Below are positions 52,662 through 63,241 of a stretch of 63,602 nt of DNA, in pieces. The stretch's first letter is position 1. Every line of letters starts with the position of its first letter. Source of the DNA: an uncultured Phycisphaeraceae bacterium (GTDB lineage Bacteria; Planctomycetota; Phycisphaerae; Phycisphaerales; UBA1924); contig CALCCF010000048.1 in assembly GCA_937899905.1 (NCBI GenBank), forward strand, positions 1 to 63,602, read 5' to 3'. The notes under the pieces were generated by a model, which saw nothing but the letters and a program-made list of their open reading frames with translations, was not told the origin of the DNA and made no database searches. The translations under genes and the position numbers were made by a program.

Positions 52662-52669
52662 CTGCGGCC

Positions 52670-53587
52670 GTGACCGAACCCCTGAGCGACAGCCACCCGC
52701 AACGCGCCGCCTCTGCCGGGCTGGCGTACGGCCTCATCGCCTACCTCTGGTGGGGCAGCGCGGTCCCCATCTACCTGCACGCGCTCAGCCACGGGACATG
52801 GAAGACCCCAGCGACCGAGCTGCTCGTTCAGCGGGTCGTCTTCGGCATCCCGGTCCTGCTGCTTCTTATGCTGGCGACCAAGCAGCTCAAGGCGTTCCGC
52901 GAAGCGCTGACCGACCGACGCATGCTGCTCGTCCTTGCCGGCAGCGCAGCACTGCTCTCGGCGAACTGGTTCGCGTTCATCTGGGCCGTGAACAACGCGA
53001 AGCTGCTCGACTCGAGCCTTGGGTACTACATCAACCCGCTCGTGTCGGTCGCGCTGGGCGTGCTCATCCTCGGCGAGCGTCCGAGGCGCGTGCAGATGGT
53101 CGCGGTGGCGATGTGCGTTCTCGCCGTCGCGTGGGTCACGATCCAACGCGGCCAGCTCCCGCTGGTCGCCGTCACGGTCGCGCTCAGCTTCGGCTTCTAC
53201 GGCCTTGTGCGAAAGCGGGCGCCTGTCAAGGCCGCGCCGGGCTTGTGCGTCGAGATGATCCTGCTGCTGCCCATCATGGTGGGCCTGTACATCTGGCTCG
53301 GCAGGCAAGGTGAGATCGAGCTACTCGAGGGCCCGCCGATACGCACCGGGCTCATGCTGCTGGGCGGCGTGATGACCGTGGTGCCGCTCGTCGCGTTCGC
53401 GGCGGCGGCGCACCGCTTGCGCTTGGCGACACTGGGCATGCTCCAGTACCTTGCGCCAACAGGGCAATTCGTGCTCTCGATTGTCTACGGCGAACCGCTC
53501 GACGCCAACACCCTGCTGGCATTTGCGATCATCTGGGTAGCGCTCGCGATGTACACGTGGGACGCGTGGCGGGCCAATCGAAACTGA
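52670..53587 (+). CDS. rarD: RarD-like EamA permease
   Basis: A 305-residue inner-membrane protein with about ten hydrophobic helices in two EamA repeats. Recognised by LIAYLWWGSAVPIYLHAL, SANWFAFIWAVNNAKLLDSSLGYYINPLV and FAAAAHRLRLATLGMLQYLAPT, which are characteristic of the RarD group (chloramphenicol-sensitive protein). The transported compound is unknown. Starts at GTG; the TACGCT box lies 8 bases upstream. The next gene on the plus side is convergent. Confidence 0.85.
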   Translation: MTEPLSDSHPQRAASAGLAYGLIAYLWWGSAVPIYLHALSHGTWKTPATELLVQRVVFGIPVLLLLMLATKQLKAFREALTDRRMLLVLAGSAALLSANWFAFIWAVNNAKLLDSSLGYYINPLVSVALGVLILGERPRRVQMVAVAMCVLAVAWVTIQRGQLPLVAVTVALSFGFYGLVRKRAPVKAAPGLCVEMILLLPIMVGLYIWLGRQGEIELLEGPPIRTGLMLLGGVMTVVPLVAFAAAAHRLRLATLGMLQYLAPTGQFVLSIVYGEPLDANTLLAFAIIWVALAMYTWDAWRANRN

Positions 53588-53609
53588 CCCGCCGCTACGC
53601 CGTCACGAA

Positions 53610-55334
53610 TCAGCGGAGGCTGGCGCTCATCGTCGTGCTGGTGTGCATGAGCATGGGCAGCACGTCATCAAACGCACGGCGGTAGGCCCAGGCCTTCTCC
53701 GACCACGTCTGCTCAGCGTCCGCCTCGGCGATGCCACGCTCCAGGCGGGTGATGACCGCCTCGTCGAGCTGGCCGCGGCCGAGGTCGACGATCGAGATGG
53801 TGGCAAGTTCGTACACCGACGCACAACCGGCGAACTGGCCGGCGTTGAACAGCGGCGCGCCCCGGTTGATGGCCCGCTCGATCAGCCGGGCGGTCCGCAG
53901 GCTCGCGTTGCCCGTGGTCTCCATCGCGGGCTCGTCGGCCTTGGGCAGCAGCACGGCGTCAATCAGGTGCACGACGCCGTTGCCGGCCTGGATGTCGGCC
54001 TTCACGATGGTCGAGCCGCCCACACGAAGGGAGCCGTTCTCGGCACTGAACTCGATCGCATCGCCCAGCAGAGTGCGGGTCTTGCCGGTGGTCAGCAGAT
54101 CCGCCGACGACAGACGCCCTGCGACAACGTGCAAGCCGAGCACGCTCACGAGCTTCTGGCGGTTCTCAGGGCGGAGCAGATCCTCGACCACGCCCTCGGG
54201 CAGGTCGGCAAAGGCACTGTTCAGCGGCGCGAAGACCGTCCATGGGCCGTTCTCCGGGCCGAGCTGGTCGAGCAGGCCAGCGGCATCAACGGCGGCGACG
54301 AGCGTGCTCAGCTCCTTGGTCTTCGAGGCGATCGTGGTGATCGGCTCCAACTCGGGCACGAGCACGCGATCGATGACATGCACGACGCCGCCGTCGAAGG
54401 GAACGTCTGTCGCAACGAGCGTGGAGTTGTTCAGCGAGAGCGGGCCATTGCCGCCAACCTCGACCGGCTGGCCGTTGAGCGTGCCGACCGAGCGACGCGA
54501 GAGCAGCTGCGACGAGGGCAACGCCGGAGTAGTGACGTGGTAGGTCAGGATCGACCGCAGCGTGTCGGCACCCTCGGGCGTCTGCAGCGAGCGAACGAAG
54601 TCGGCCGGCAGCGCGGCGAACGCCTCGTTGGTCGGTGCGAAGATCGTCACGGGCTCGCCCGGAAGCTCGAGGCCGTTGGCGACCACCAGATCGAGCAGCG
54701 TCGTGAGGCCCGCGGCCTTGGCAACACTCACAAGGTCGTTGCCCGAGCTCTGAGCCTCACTTTCTGACTCGCCGCCGTATGCGCTGATCGACCGGACGTC
54801 CAGCACGAACGGCCCGGGCTTCTTGTCCGAGAGCGAGAAGCCGAGCGACTCGATATTCGCGGGGACGATCTCGGGTGCGCCGCGAACGAGGCGGCCGAAG
54901 GACGTCAAGCGGAAGTCATCGTAAGGCAGGCGGATCGTCGTCCAGCTTCCCTTGGTCGTGTCGAACTCAACCTCGTACGCACCGGCCATCGTGCGGACGT
55001 TCGACACACGCAGTTGGAACTTGTACGTGCGACCGTCACCGAGGACCGAGATCTCGACGCCATCGGTGCCGACGAAGTCGTCGCCGTCAACGGTGAGTCG
55101 AGCCTGGCTAAAGCCACCGTTGTTCTCCAGCGACAGGTCACCACTGAACCGCATCGTTCCGTCCTCGGGCGAGGTCACGCGGCCGGTCGAGAGACCACCC
55201 ATCACGCCATCGAGAACCGTGCGCCAGCCGTCGACGCCTCGCTTGAAGTCGAGGTCGAAGTCGTCGGCAAGCGTGACCGGCGCACTGAACGGCAACGAAG
55301 CGGCAAGGAGCAACGCGGGCAGGGACTTTGTCAT
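53610..55334 (-). CDS. Exported CIA30-fasciclin-fasciclin protein
   Basis: A 574-residue protein with a signal peptide of about 23 residues. Residues about 25-190 form a CIA30 (NDUFAF1-like) beta-sandwich: DGWRTVLDGVMGGLSTG, NNGGFSQARL, LPYDDFRLTSFGR. Two fasciclin (FAS1) domains follow (about 205-335 and 340-470): FAPTNEAFAALP with LTYHV and GGVVHVIDRVL; FAPLNSAFADLP with GLHVVAG and GVVHLIDAVL. The last 100 residues are helical. CIA30 helps assemble complex I in mitochondria; bacterial exported versions fused to adhesion-type FAS1 domains are unexplained. A GGAG lies 10 bases upstream of the ATG. It is divergent from the Rrf2 operon. Confidence 0.82.
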   Translation of the reverse strand: MTKSLPALLLAASLPFSAPVTLADDFDLDFKRGVDGWRTVLDGVMGGLSTGRVTSPEDGTMRFSGDLSLENNGGFSQARLTVDGDDFVGTDGVEISVLGDGRTYKFQLRVSNVRTMAGAYEVEFDTTKGSWTTIRLPYDDFRLTSFGRLVRGAPEIVPANIESLGFSLSDKKPGPFVLDVRSISAYGGESESEAQSSGNDLVSVAKAAGLTTLLDLVVANGLELPGEPVTIFAPTNEAFAALPADFVRSLQTPEGADTLRSILTYHVTTPALPSSQLLSRRSVGTLNGQPVEVGGNGPLSLNNSTLVATDVPFDGGVVHVIDRVLVPELEPITTIASKTKELSTLVAAVDAAGLLDQLGPENGPWTVFAPLNSAFADLPEGVVEDLLRPENRQKLVSVLGLHVVAGRLSSADLLTTGKTRTLLGDAIEFSAENGSLRVGGSTIVKADIQAGNGVVHLIDAVLLPKADEPAMETTGNASLRTARLIERAINRGAPLFNAGQFAGCASVYELATISIVDLGRGQLDEAVITRLERGIAEADAEQTWSEKAWAYRRAFDDVLPMLMHTSTTMSASLR

Positions 55335-55715
55335 GGGTCAGCACTCCGGGCGTACTTCAACCGCCCTCTTTGTCGGTCTTGGTTACACGGTCACATCGTC
55401 GAACGGTCCCGATGTGATGACCCCAACTGGGCCCCCCGTCAGCGAAAAGTGTCGCAATTCCAAGCGAGTTTGCGGGCAAAACACGCGAAACATCGGGTCA
55501 TTCGCCGACTCGTGAGGGTTGCCTTTCGATTGCGCGAGGGAGTTTCCCGAGCCCCGTGCTCGGAACACCTCGAAGCGAGATTCGAGCCATGCACCCCGAG
55601 TGCAACTGGGATTGGCAAGTGCCGCTTAGAGCTGCGAAGGCCCCAGCGCGGTTCCGGGTTGATCCGATGGGAGATCGTGGCTTTATTTTGTAACCAATAC
55701 GGTTACAATCTGCCA
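55335..55715. other. Divergent intergenic region carrying the Rrf2 operator
   Basis: A 381-base gap between the divergent CIA30-fasciclin gene and the Rrf2 operon. The only clear feature is the palindrome at 55688-55708. A half-site GGTTACA at 55381-55387 lies near the CIA30 gene. Confidence 0.4.
55688..55708. promoter_or_regulatory. Perfect palindromic operator of the Rrf2 gene
   Basis: TTGTAACC, 5-base spacer, GGTTACAA: perfect 8-bp arms. It covers most of the TACAAT -10 box (55704-55709), which ends 6 bases before ATG 55716, so binding should block transcription. Confidence 0.65.
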
Positions 55716-56180
55716 ATGAACAGCGACTTTGCCATCGCACTGCACATCCTCGGCTTCCTGACCTCAAGGGGCGGTGGCCCGTTGACCTCCGAAGAGATGG
55801 CTCGTCTGTACGGCACCAACGCGGTTATCATCCGACGCGTCCAGAGCAAGCTCAACAAGGCCGGACTGATCGAAACCCGACGGGGGGTTGGCGGCGGCAG
55901 CGTGCTGGCACGCGACCCCGAGGACATCAACCTGCGCGAGGCGTACGAGGCGGTTTCCCCCGAGCCCGAGATCCTCCCGCGTCACCCCGCCTCGTGCCAG
56001 CAAGTCGTGCCGATCGTGGTGGGTCAGTTCGTCAACGAGATCTGCAGCGACGCCGAGGAAGCGCTGCTGAGGCAACTCGAGTCCATGACCATCAAGGCCA
56101 TGGACCGCACGATCCGCAGTCGTATCCGCAAAGCGCTCTCTGCGAAACGAAGCGCCCGGCGAAGAAAGGCCGCGTCATGA
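55716..56180 (+). CDS. Rrf2-family transcriptional regulator (YwnA-like)
   Basis: A 154-residue protein. The winged helix is the Rrf2 type: IALHILGFL, LTSEEMARLYGTNAVIIRRVQSKLNKAGLIETRRGVGGGSVLA. The region that carries the three-Cys cluster in IscR/NsrR here has only Cys in HPASCQQV and EICSDAE, so it should not bind a standard Fe-S cluster. It is more like the redox/YwnA group. It overlaps the membrane-protein gene downstream by 4 bases (ATGA). The operator suggests autorepression. Confidence 0.85.
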   Translation: MNSDFAIALHILGFLTSRGGGPLTSEEMARLYGTNAVIIRRVQSKLNKAGLIETRRGVGGGSVLARDPEDINLREAYEAVSPEPEILPRHPASCQQVVPIVVGQFVNEICSDAEEALLRQLESMTIKAMDRTIRSRIRKALSAKRSARRRKAAS

Positions 56181-56683
56181 CTCAGACCCCCGCGCGTCAG
56201 ACCACTCCTGCCCGTTGGCTGCTGCGAACCTCGGCTGTCTTGTGGGCAATCTGGGGCCTCGTGCACATCTTCGCCGGCGTCGTCACGCTCAAGGCCATCT
56301 TGGCCGGGAACACGGCCGAGGCGATCCAGGGCATCACATCGAAGGTTCCTCTCGAGGAGTTGGTGCGTGACTACCACCCAGCCGAGAGCGCCATCCTCTC
56401 GCAACACGCGCTGAATCTGGCTTGGTTCGGCCTTGTTACCACGATCGCCGCGCCGTTCGTCTGGCGTGGTCGGCGAGCCATGGTCTACGTCGCGGTGCTG
56501 GTGGGCGGCTGTGCCGACCTCGCGTACTTCATCTTCATCGATCTGGGAGGGTTCGCCACCCCTCCCGGTCCGCAGATGACCTGGATCTGTGCCGCCGCGA
56601 TCGTCACCGGGCTGCTAGGCCTCTGGTTCGCACGCAGGTCCAGCACAACCCAACCACGACTCGGCGGTGAAGCCCATGCGTAA
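56177..56683 (+). CDS. Small four-helix membrane protein of the Rrf2 operon
   Basis: A 168-residue protein with four hydrophobic helices (about residues 17-40, 78-97, 104-125 and 135-155), with HxxE-free loops. I do not recognise a family. It is translationally coupled to the Rrf2 gene and overlaps the next gene by 8 bases, so the three are one operon. A role in the response sensed by the Rrf2 protein is an inference. Confidence 0.7.
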   Translation: MTQTPARQTTPARWLLRTSAVLWAIWGLVHIFAGVVTLKAILAGNTAEAIQGITSKVPLEELVRDYHPAESAILSQHALNLAWFGLVTTIAAPFVWRGRRAMVYVAVLVGGCADLAYFIFIDLGGFATPPGPQMTWICAAAIVTGLLGLWFARRSSTTQPRLGGEAHA

Positions 56684-57959
56684 AAGCCGCGATCGACAAG
56701 GCAGCGGGCTGCGGCACGAGCCCGGTCGCTTGCTCAACCAGGCCGCACTGCTCATCCCATTTGTCGTGCTTGTCGGCCTCCTCCAAGGGTGCATCTCGAA
56801 CAAGCTCTACAACCCGTTGCCGGAGCAGTACGTCCTCGAACTCACCCAGCCGACAGATGAAACGGTCGGGATCGATATCGCGGTAATCGAATTCGACGAG
56901 TTCGGCATGCTGTGGGCTCCCGACCAATTGCAAGCCGCGCTCGATCTGATCCACGAACGAAATGCCGCCTCCGAGCGGGGCATCATCGTCGTCACGTACA
57001 CGCACGGTTGGATGAACAACGCCAATCCCGATCGGGAGGACAACGATCTCACACAGTTCCAAACCGGCATGCGCTCCCTCGGCAGCGAACTGCGAGCCGA
57101 GGGAGCGCCCGCGCCCGATCATGTTGTGGGTATCTACCTCGGCTGGCGCGGCGCGACGAACCGGATCCCGCTGCTGAGCACGCTGTCGTTCTGGAATCGC
57201 AAGGATGCGGCTGAGCGCGTCGCCTCGTATCAGATGCGCGAGACGCTGTTCCGAGTGACCGCTACCGCGAAGATGCGTCCGGACTCGAAGGTCCTGCTTT
57301 CGGGCCACTCGATGGGTGGCATGATCCTCGCCCGAACGCTTGCGCCAATGCTGTCCACGCTTCTCCTCGCATCCGGACCCGATGGCGTTCGTGCGCCTGC
57401 AGACATGGTTGTGCTACAGAACCCGGCGCTTGATGGGCTTGCGGCGTTCCAGCTCATCGAGTATCTGAAGCGAACCGGCGCACGCCTGGAGCATCGACAC
57501 TCCGACGGCCGCGTTGAACCCGCGCAAGGTCCCGTCATCGCGTCGATCACGTCAGAGGCCGACTGGGTCACGGGGTTGGCCTACCCCGCCGGACAGATCG
57601 TGGACAACCTCACGAGATCGTTCCGGGACGATCTGGGCGCACAGATCCCCAGCCAGGGCAAGCTCGCCAACCGGGCGCACGGCCACATGGACTTCCTCGT
57701 GAGCCATCGCGCACGGATGCACGAGGGTCGAGTCGTCATCGAACCTGTCCCCGGCGCGTACAACGACACCCCGTTCTGGATCATCCAGACGACAAAAGAA
57801 ATCTGCCGAGACCACGGCGACATCTACAACGAGCGCTTCCTGAAACTCGTCGAACAAGTCACCAAGCTGAATCGGCTCTACGAGACCGACCTCCAGACCT
57901 GGATCGCCCAGACACACCCCCTGACAACGCTGCACGCCGGTCCGCGCACGGAGCCCTAG
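56676..57959 (+). CDS. Lipoprotein with alpha/beta-hydrolase fold
   Basis: A 427-residue protein. The signal sequence ends in lipobox VGLLQGC (Cys about residue 39). The mature part has an alpha/beta hydrolase with VLLSGHSMGGMILA (nucleophile Ser in GHSMG) and an early VVTYTHGWMNNANPDRED, the 'HGWMN' oxyanion segment of serine hydrolases in this lipoprotein group. It should act at the periplasmic membrane face on an ester or amide. GTG 56667 is an alternative in-frame start. It belongs to the Rrf2 operon. Confidence 0.75.
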   Translation: MRKSRDRQGSGLRHEPGRLLNQAALLIPFVVLVGLLQGCISNKLYNPLPEQYVLELTQPTDETVGIDIAVIEFDEFGMLWAPDQLQAALDLIHERNAASERGIIVVTYTHGWMNNANPDREDNDLTQFQTGMRSLGSELRAEGAPAPDHVVGIYLGWRGATNRIPLLSTLSFWNRKDAAERVASYQMRETLFRVTATAKMRPDSKVLLSGHSMGGMILARTLAPMLSTLLLASGPDGVRAPADMVVLQNPALDGLAAFQLIEYLKRTGARLEHRHSDGRVEPAQGPVIASITSEADWVTGLAYPAGQIVDNLTRSFRDDLGAQIPSQGKLANRAHGHMDFLVSHRARMHEGRVVIEPVPGAYNDTPFWIIQTTKEICRDHGDIYNERFLKLVEQVTKLNRLYETDLQTWIAQTHPLTTLHAGPRTEP

Positions 57960-58107
57960 TCGCCACATCGCACGTCGTACGCGGACCGTATCACGCCCTC
58001 GATCTGCGAAATCGAGAGCGCCGTTTTGGTCGTGGATCTCGGACGTAACTCATCGCTCCGGCTATCCCAGGCGTTGGCCCAAGGACGGCCCCGAACCAGA
58101 GCGGAAA

Positions 58108-58180
<73 letters not shown>

Positions 58181-58263
58181 GTGGAGCGAAGTGTATCACC
58201 CCAAATCGCTCGCGTGCGACCCTTCCAGGCCTCAAAATACGCATATTCCCGAATAAATTGGGC

Positions 58264-58291
58264 TTGCGTGAAACCTCGGCGGCAGTATACT
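58264..58291 (+). promoter_or_regulatory. Promoter of glycine-zipper lipoprotein gene
   Basis: TTGCGT (58264-58269), 16-base spacer, TATACT (58286-58291), with an 87-base leader and a GGAGG before the ATG. The same TTGCGT -35 occurs at 12494. Confidence 0.5.
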
Positions 58292-58378
58292 AGTAAGTAT
58301 TCACTAGAGAGTCGGCCGCCCGGTGGTGGGCAGGCCGTGATGACGGATTGACCGCATGACAGCCAACGGAGGTTCACC

Positions 58379-58834
58379 ATGATCCGCATGACCAGATGGC
58401 GCCGATGCCTGGCCGCGGTGGCGGCGCTCGCCCCCGTCGCCCTGATGGGTGGGTGCAACAACGGGCTCCAGGGCGCCTTCTCGGGTGCCGCCCTGGGCAG
58501 CTTGGCCGGTCTCGGGATCGGCTCGCTCACGGGCGATGCCGGCCAGGGGGCCGCGGCGGGCGCGCTTATCGGCGGCGTGGGCGGTGCGGTCATAGGCGAC
58601 CAGAACGCCCGCGCGTCCGTGTACCACTCTTCGGGCGGATACAGCTCCGGCCGGCCGGTGTACGTCGATCGCCCGGTCTATGTCGAGCCCAAGGTCCACG
58701 TGCACGAGCCGGCGTACGTCGCCCCGCCACCCGTGGTCATCCACAGGCACTCGCACCACTACAAGCACCGCGGCTATCGGCACCAGTACCGCCATCGGTA
58801 CCACCACCGCCGGTACTACGACCGCTGCTGGTGA
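58379..58834 (+). CDS. Glycine-zipper lipoprotein with His/Tyr-rich tail
   Basis: A 151-residue protein. Lipobox MGGC at about residue 26. Residues about 35-75 form a glycine zipper (SGAALGSLAGLGIGSLTG...GALIGGVGGAVIG), as in Rick_17kDa/OmpA-associated lipoproteins that insert into or span membranes. The C-terminal 60 residues are rich in His, Tyr and Arg (HRHSHHYKHRGYRHQ), a likely metal-binding or low-complexity surface tail. Function unknown. GGAGG precedes the ATG. Confidence 0.75.
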   Translation: MIRMTRWRRCLAAVAALAPVALMGGCNNGLQGAFSGAALGSLAGLGIGSLTGDAGQGAAAGALIGGVGGAVIGDQNARASVYHSSGGYSSGRPVYVDRPVYVEPKVHVHEPAYVAPPPVVIHRHSHHYKHRGYRHQYRHRYHHRRYYDRCW

Positions 58835-59461
58835 TCAGGCGTTCGTGTTGGGCGTCTCGGGGTGTTCCTTCATCGCCTCGGCGATGACGCGGAGCGTGTC
58901 GGCCCATAGCCCGGCCTCGGCGTAGAGGTCATCCTCGAGCAGGTCGGCGACGGTCACGAGATCTTCGTCGGCTACGGCTCGCTTGAGCGCATCGAGCTGG
59001 CGTGACAGCGTTTCGGTGCGTTCGTCCAGAGCGCCTTCGCCGGCAAATTCGTTGAGAGGCTGGCCAACCGCGGCACCGCCCTGGATGATCGCCTCTCGGA
59101 CGGCTTGCCACGTCGCGAGCACCTGGGCCAGCGCTCCCATCGCCTCGGACACATCGCCGCGGTGGATCATCTCGGCGCACGATGCGTGCTCGTCCTTGGA
59201 GACTTCCATCGCGTCGGCGGCGTCGAAGAGCGTGACGCGAACGAGCGACGCGGGGTCGGCCGTGGTCATCTCGATGTGGCCGCTCGGAAGCGGCTCATCG
59301 CTGGCATGGTCGAGGGCTTCGCCTTCGAGGGTCTGGCCGTCGACGAGGACCTCGATCACGATGCGGCCGTGGTCACGGGCGTGCGACGCCCCCGCTTCCA
59401 GCGCCGCGGCGAGCGAGGGGCGATCGAGTGCCAGGTCCTGTCCGTCGAGAGTCGCCTTCAT
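58835..59461 (-). CDS. Hypothetical acidic protein
   Basis: A 208-residue protein I do not recognise. It is acidic, Ala- and Glu-rich, mostly helical after residue 90, with a beta-type first part (GRIVIEVLVDGQTLEGEAL). No signal peptide, Cys-pair or catalytic motif. It is the nearest gene to xth on the same strand (15 bases downstream), and its stop abuts that of the convergent lipoprotein gene. Confidence 0.6.
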   Translation of the reverse strand: MKATLDGQDLALDRPSLAAALEAGASHARDHGRIVIEVLVDGQTLEGEALDHASDEPLPSGHIEMTTADPASLVRVTLFDAADAMEVSKDEHASCAEMIHRGDVSEAMGALAQVLATWQAVREAIIQGGAAVGQPLNEFAGEGALDERTETLSRQLDALKRAVADEDLVTVADLLEDDLYAEAGLWADTLRVIAEAMKEHPETPNTNA

Positions 59462-59476
59462 GGTCGGGGGCTCCGT

Positions 59477-60265
59477 CTAGCCGGCGGTCAGATCGAGATC
59501 GGCCACCACCGGCGCGTGGTCGGAGATGCCATCGGCAGCATCGCGGTCGATCCAGCAATCCTTGAGCCGCTTTCTCGCAGCCGGGTTGGCCAGCACGTAG
59601 TCGATTCGCCAGCCGCGATCGAGCGCCCGGGCCTGCCCGCGATTGCTCCACCAGCTGTATGGGCCATCGACTTCGCCGTGCTTCTCGCGGATGACGTCGT
59701 GCCAGCCGGCCTCGAGCATGCCCCCGAACCATGCCCGCTCGTGCGGCAGGAAGCCGCTGGTCTTCTGGTTGCTCTTCCAGTGGAAGATGTCCCGCTCGGT
59801 GTGCGCCACGTTCAGGTCCCCGCCCAGCAGCACCGGCGTGCGTTTGCGTCGCATCGGCAGGGCCCAATCATGGAACTCGGGCAGCCACTCGTCCTTGACG
59901 GCCTGGCGGTGCTCGCCCGACGAGCCCGACGGCAGGTACACGCTCGACACGAACACCCCGCCGATGTTCGCGGTAATCATCCGCCCCTCGTCGTCGTCCG
60001 CATCGCTCTTGTGGCCGAGCCCGAACGACACGCTCTTTGGCTGCGTGCGGGTCAGCAGCGCCGTGCCGGCGTAGCCCTTCTTCGCGGCGGCATTCCACAC
60101 GACGTGGTAGCCAGAGTCCTCGAACAGCTCGGCCGGCGCTTGCTCGGGGAGTGCGCGAACTTCCTGCAGCAGCACAACGTCCGCGTCCAACGCGTGCAGC
60201 CGGTCGCTCAAGCCCTTCGTCCACGCCGATCGGATGCCGTTGATGTTCCAGGTCAGCACTCGCAC
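59477..60265 (-). CDS. xth: Exodeoxyribonuclease III (AP endonuclease)
   Basis: A 262-residue protein with the endonuclease/exonuclease/phosphatase fold: LTWNINGIRSAW, LLQEVRAL (metal Glu), LLGGDLNVAHTERDI (Asp, Asn), WRIDYVLAN and ISDHAPVV (catalytic His). It cuts at abasic sites and degrades 3' ends in base excision repair, a step after glycosylases such as the AlkA-like protein in this window. GTG start 60265 lies 5 bases after TACGCT, leaderless type. Length matches the family (about 260). Confidence 0.9.
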   Translation of the reverse strand: MRVLTWNINGIRSAWTKGLSDRLHALDADVVLLQEVRALPEQAPAELFEDSGYHVVWNAAAKKGYAGTALLTRTQPKSVSFGLGHKSDADDDEGRMITANIGGVFVSSVYLPSGSSGEHRQAVKDEWLPEFHDWALPMRRKRTPVLLGGDLNVAHTERDIFHWKSNQKTSGFLPHERAWFGGMLEAGWHDVIREKHGEVDGPYSWWSNRGQARALDRGWRIDYVLANPAARKRLKDCWIDRDAADGISDHAPVVADLDLTAG

Positions 60266-60270
60266 GCGTG

Positions 60271-60276
60271 AGCGTA
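60271..60276 (-). promoter_or_regulatory. -10 box of xth (leaderless type)
   Basis: TACGCT on the minus strand, 5 bases before the GTG start at 60265. Confidence 0.4.
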
Positions 60277-60289
60277 ACCACCCCGACGC

Positions 60290-60778
60290 CTACAGGCGCG
60301 GCGTCCAGTGCTCCATTGGGCGTGACGAGGCGATGCGTAGGGGATGGCACGGGTCGCCGGAGCTTGTCTCGCCCAGGCACCAGAGGGTGCGATTTCGTAG
60401 CACCCCCAATACCCGCGACGGGTTCTCGTGTCTCCACGCCTGCAAAGACGCGCCCCAACCCACGACGACCTCATCGGCGGATTCGAGCGCACGGCGGACG
60501 TGCCACGTGTTCCGCGGCCCTTGCGGATCGTCGGCCAGGCTGAGATCTCGCGGCGCGGTGGCCCGGAAAGCATAAAGATTGACCACGACGAGATCGCGCA
60601 CGCCCTCGAAGTTCGTGGCCGAGAAGTGGCGCACGCGGCGGATGGTCTGGTCGTCGGTGTTCGCGTCGGCCGTGCTGGGGTTCAGCATGACCCAGACGAC
60701 CGTGCGATCACCGGTCGGGTCCAGCTCGCGCTCGAGCCGATACCGAAACCGCCTGCACTTGGAAAACGTCGCCGCCAC
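60290..60778 (-). CDS. DUF1643 family protein
   Basis: A 162-residue protein. VVWVMLNPSTADANTDDQTIRRVRHFSA, VVNLYAFRAT and ADEVVVGWG are the family's signature segments. DUF1643 proteins are found across bacteria and phages; the function is unknown. Length is normal. Starts at GTG 60778, with TAGCCT ending 6 bases before it. It follows the sigma-54 regulator gene by 27 bases. Confidence 0.8.
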   Translation of the reverse strand: MAATFSKCRRFRYRLERELDPTGDRTVVWVMLNPSTADANTDDQTIRRVRHFSATNFEGVRDLVVVNLYAFRATAPRDLSLADDPQGPRNTWHVRRALESADEVVVGWGASLQAWRHENPSRVLGVLRNRTLWCLGETSSGDPCHPLRIASSRPMEHWTPRL

Positions 60779-60805
60779 GACGCGAGGCTATGGCATCGGG
60801 CTCGG

Positions 60806-62301
<1,496 letters not shown>

Positions 62302-62305
<4 letters not shown>

Positions 62306-63126
62306 CCGATGCTCTGGGCGCCGCGATCCTGCGGCACGGGGTATCGCGCACGGAGCACGGCCCCACCCTCGCGCCGAGGCGTCAGCTCGATCGAACCGCC
62401 CATGTCTCGGGCGACCTCGGCGCAGATGGCAAGCCCGAGCCCGAAGCCCTTGGGCTTGCTGGTCACGCCGGGCTCGAAGAGCTTCGATGCCGGGCTGGTC
62501 TCGTCGATGCCCGTGCCCGTGTCGCGGATCTGCAGCGTGACGAGAGGACCCTCATCCTCATCGTGCTCGACGGAGAGTTCGAGAGACACCTCGCCGCCGC
62601 TGCCCGCGCGCTCAACGGACTCGATGGCGTTGCGCAGGCCGTTGAGGATCAGCGGGTACACCGGGCCGGCAGACACCTCGTACACGGACGGCTCAAGCCT
62701 GCTGTCGAGGCGAACCAACGCCTCGGAGGCCATCGGCTGCACCACGGCCAGCGCGTGCTCGGCGGCCTCGGCCAACGAGATCGGCTTGCCTCGCGCGACG
62801 GTCGGAGAGCCAGGGCCGCCCGGGGCCCCGCTCAGCGAGGCGTGCAGGATGTCGCACATCCGCTCCATGGCTTGGTACGCCGTGGTGACATTCCGGCGGA
62901 CATCGTCCAGCTCGACGGCCGCAGCCGCGCTCAGCTCGGCGTCGAGCGACTGGCGCGCCATGGCCAGCTGACGCATCGAGCCATCTAAGAGGTTGTTCAG
63001 GTCGTGGGCCAGGCTCGTGAGCTTGTCGGCCACCGGGACCATGCCCGGCACGCCGGGGCCCGGACGCCGCCCCGAGCCCCCACCGGCGGATTCGCTATCT
63101 GGATGATGCTCCATCGCACCGGTCAT
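62302..63126 (-). CDS. Sensor histidine kinase (NtrB-type), soluble
   Basis: A 274-residue protein from ATG 63126. The phosphoacceptor His is in SLAHDLNNLLDGSM. The ATPase domain has N in LNGLRNAIESVE, G1 in IRDTGTGIDE, and G2 in GFGLGLAICAEV. There is no membrane segment or PAS domain, so the input is probably cytoplasmic or another protein. It should phosphorylate the response regulator gene directly downstream. An ATG 12 bases further in is an alternative start. Confidence 0.85.
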
Positions 63127-63241
63127 CGGTCCGGCAGCGGGGCGTCTGTGTTGCTTTTGAGCAACGTCCAAGGAGATTTGGTTCTCGGACGTCAGCCGCC
63201 GGCAACATCTCGGCTCATCGCGCAAGGCTTGCGCGTGTCCA

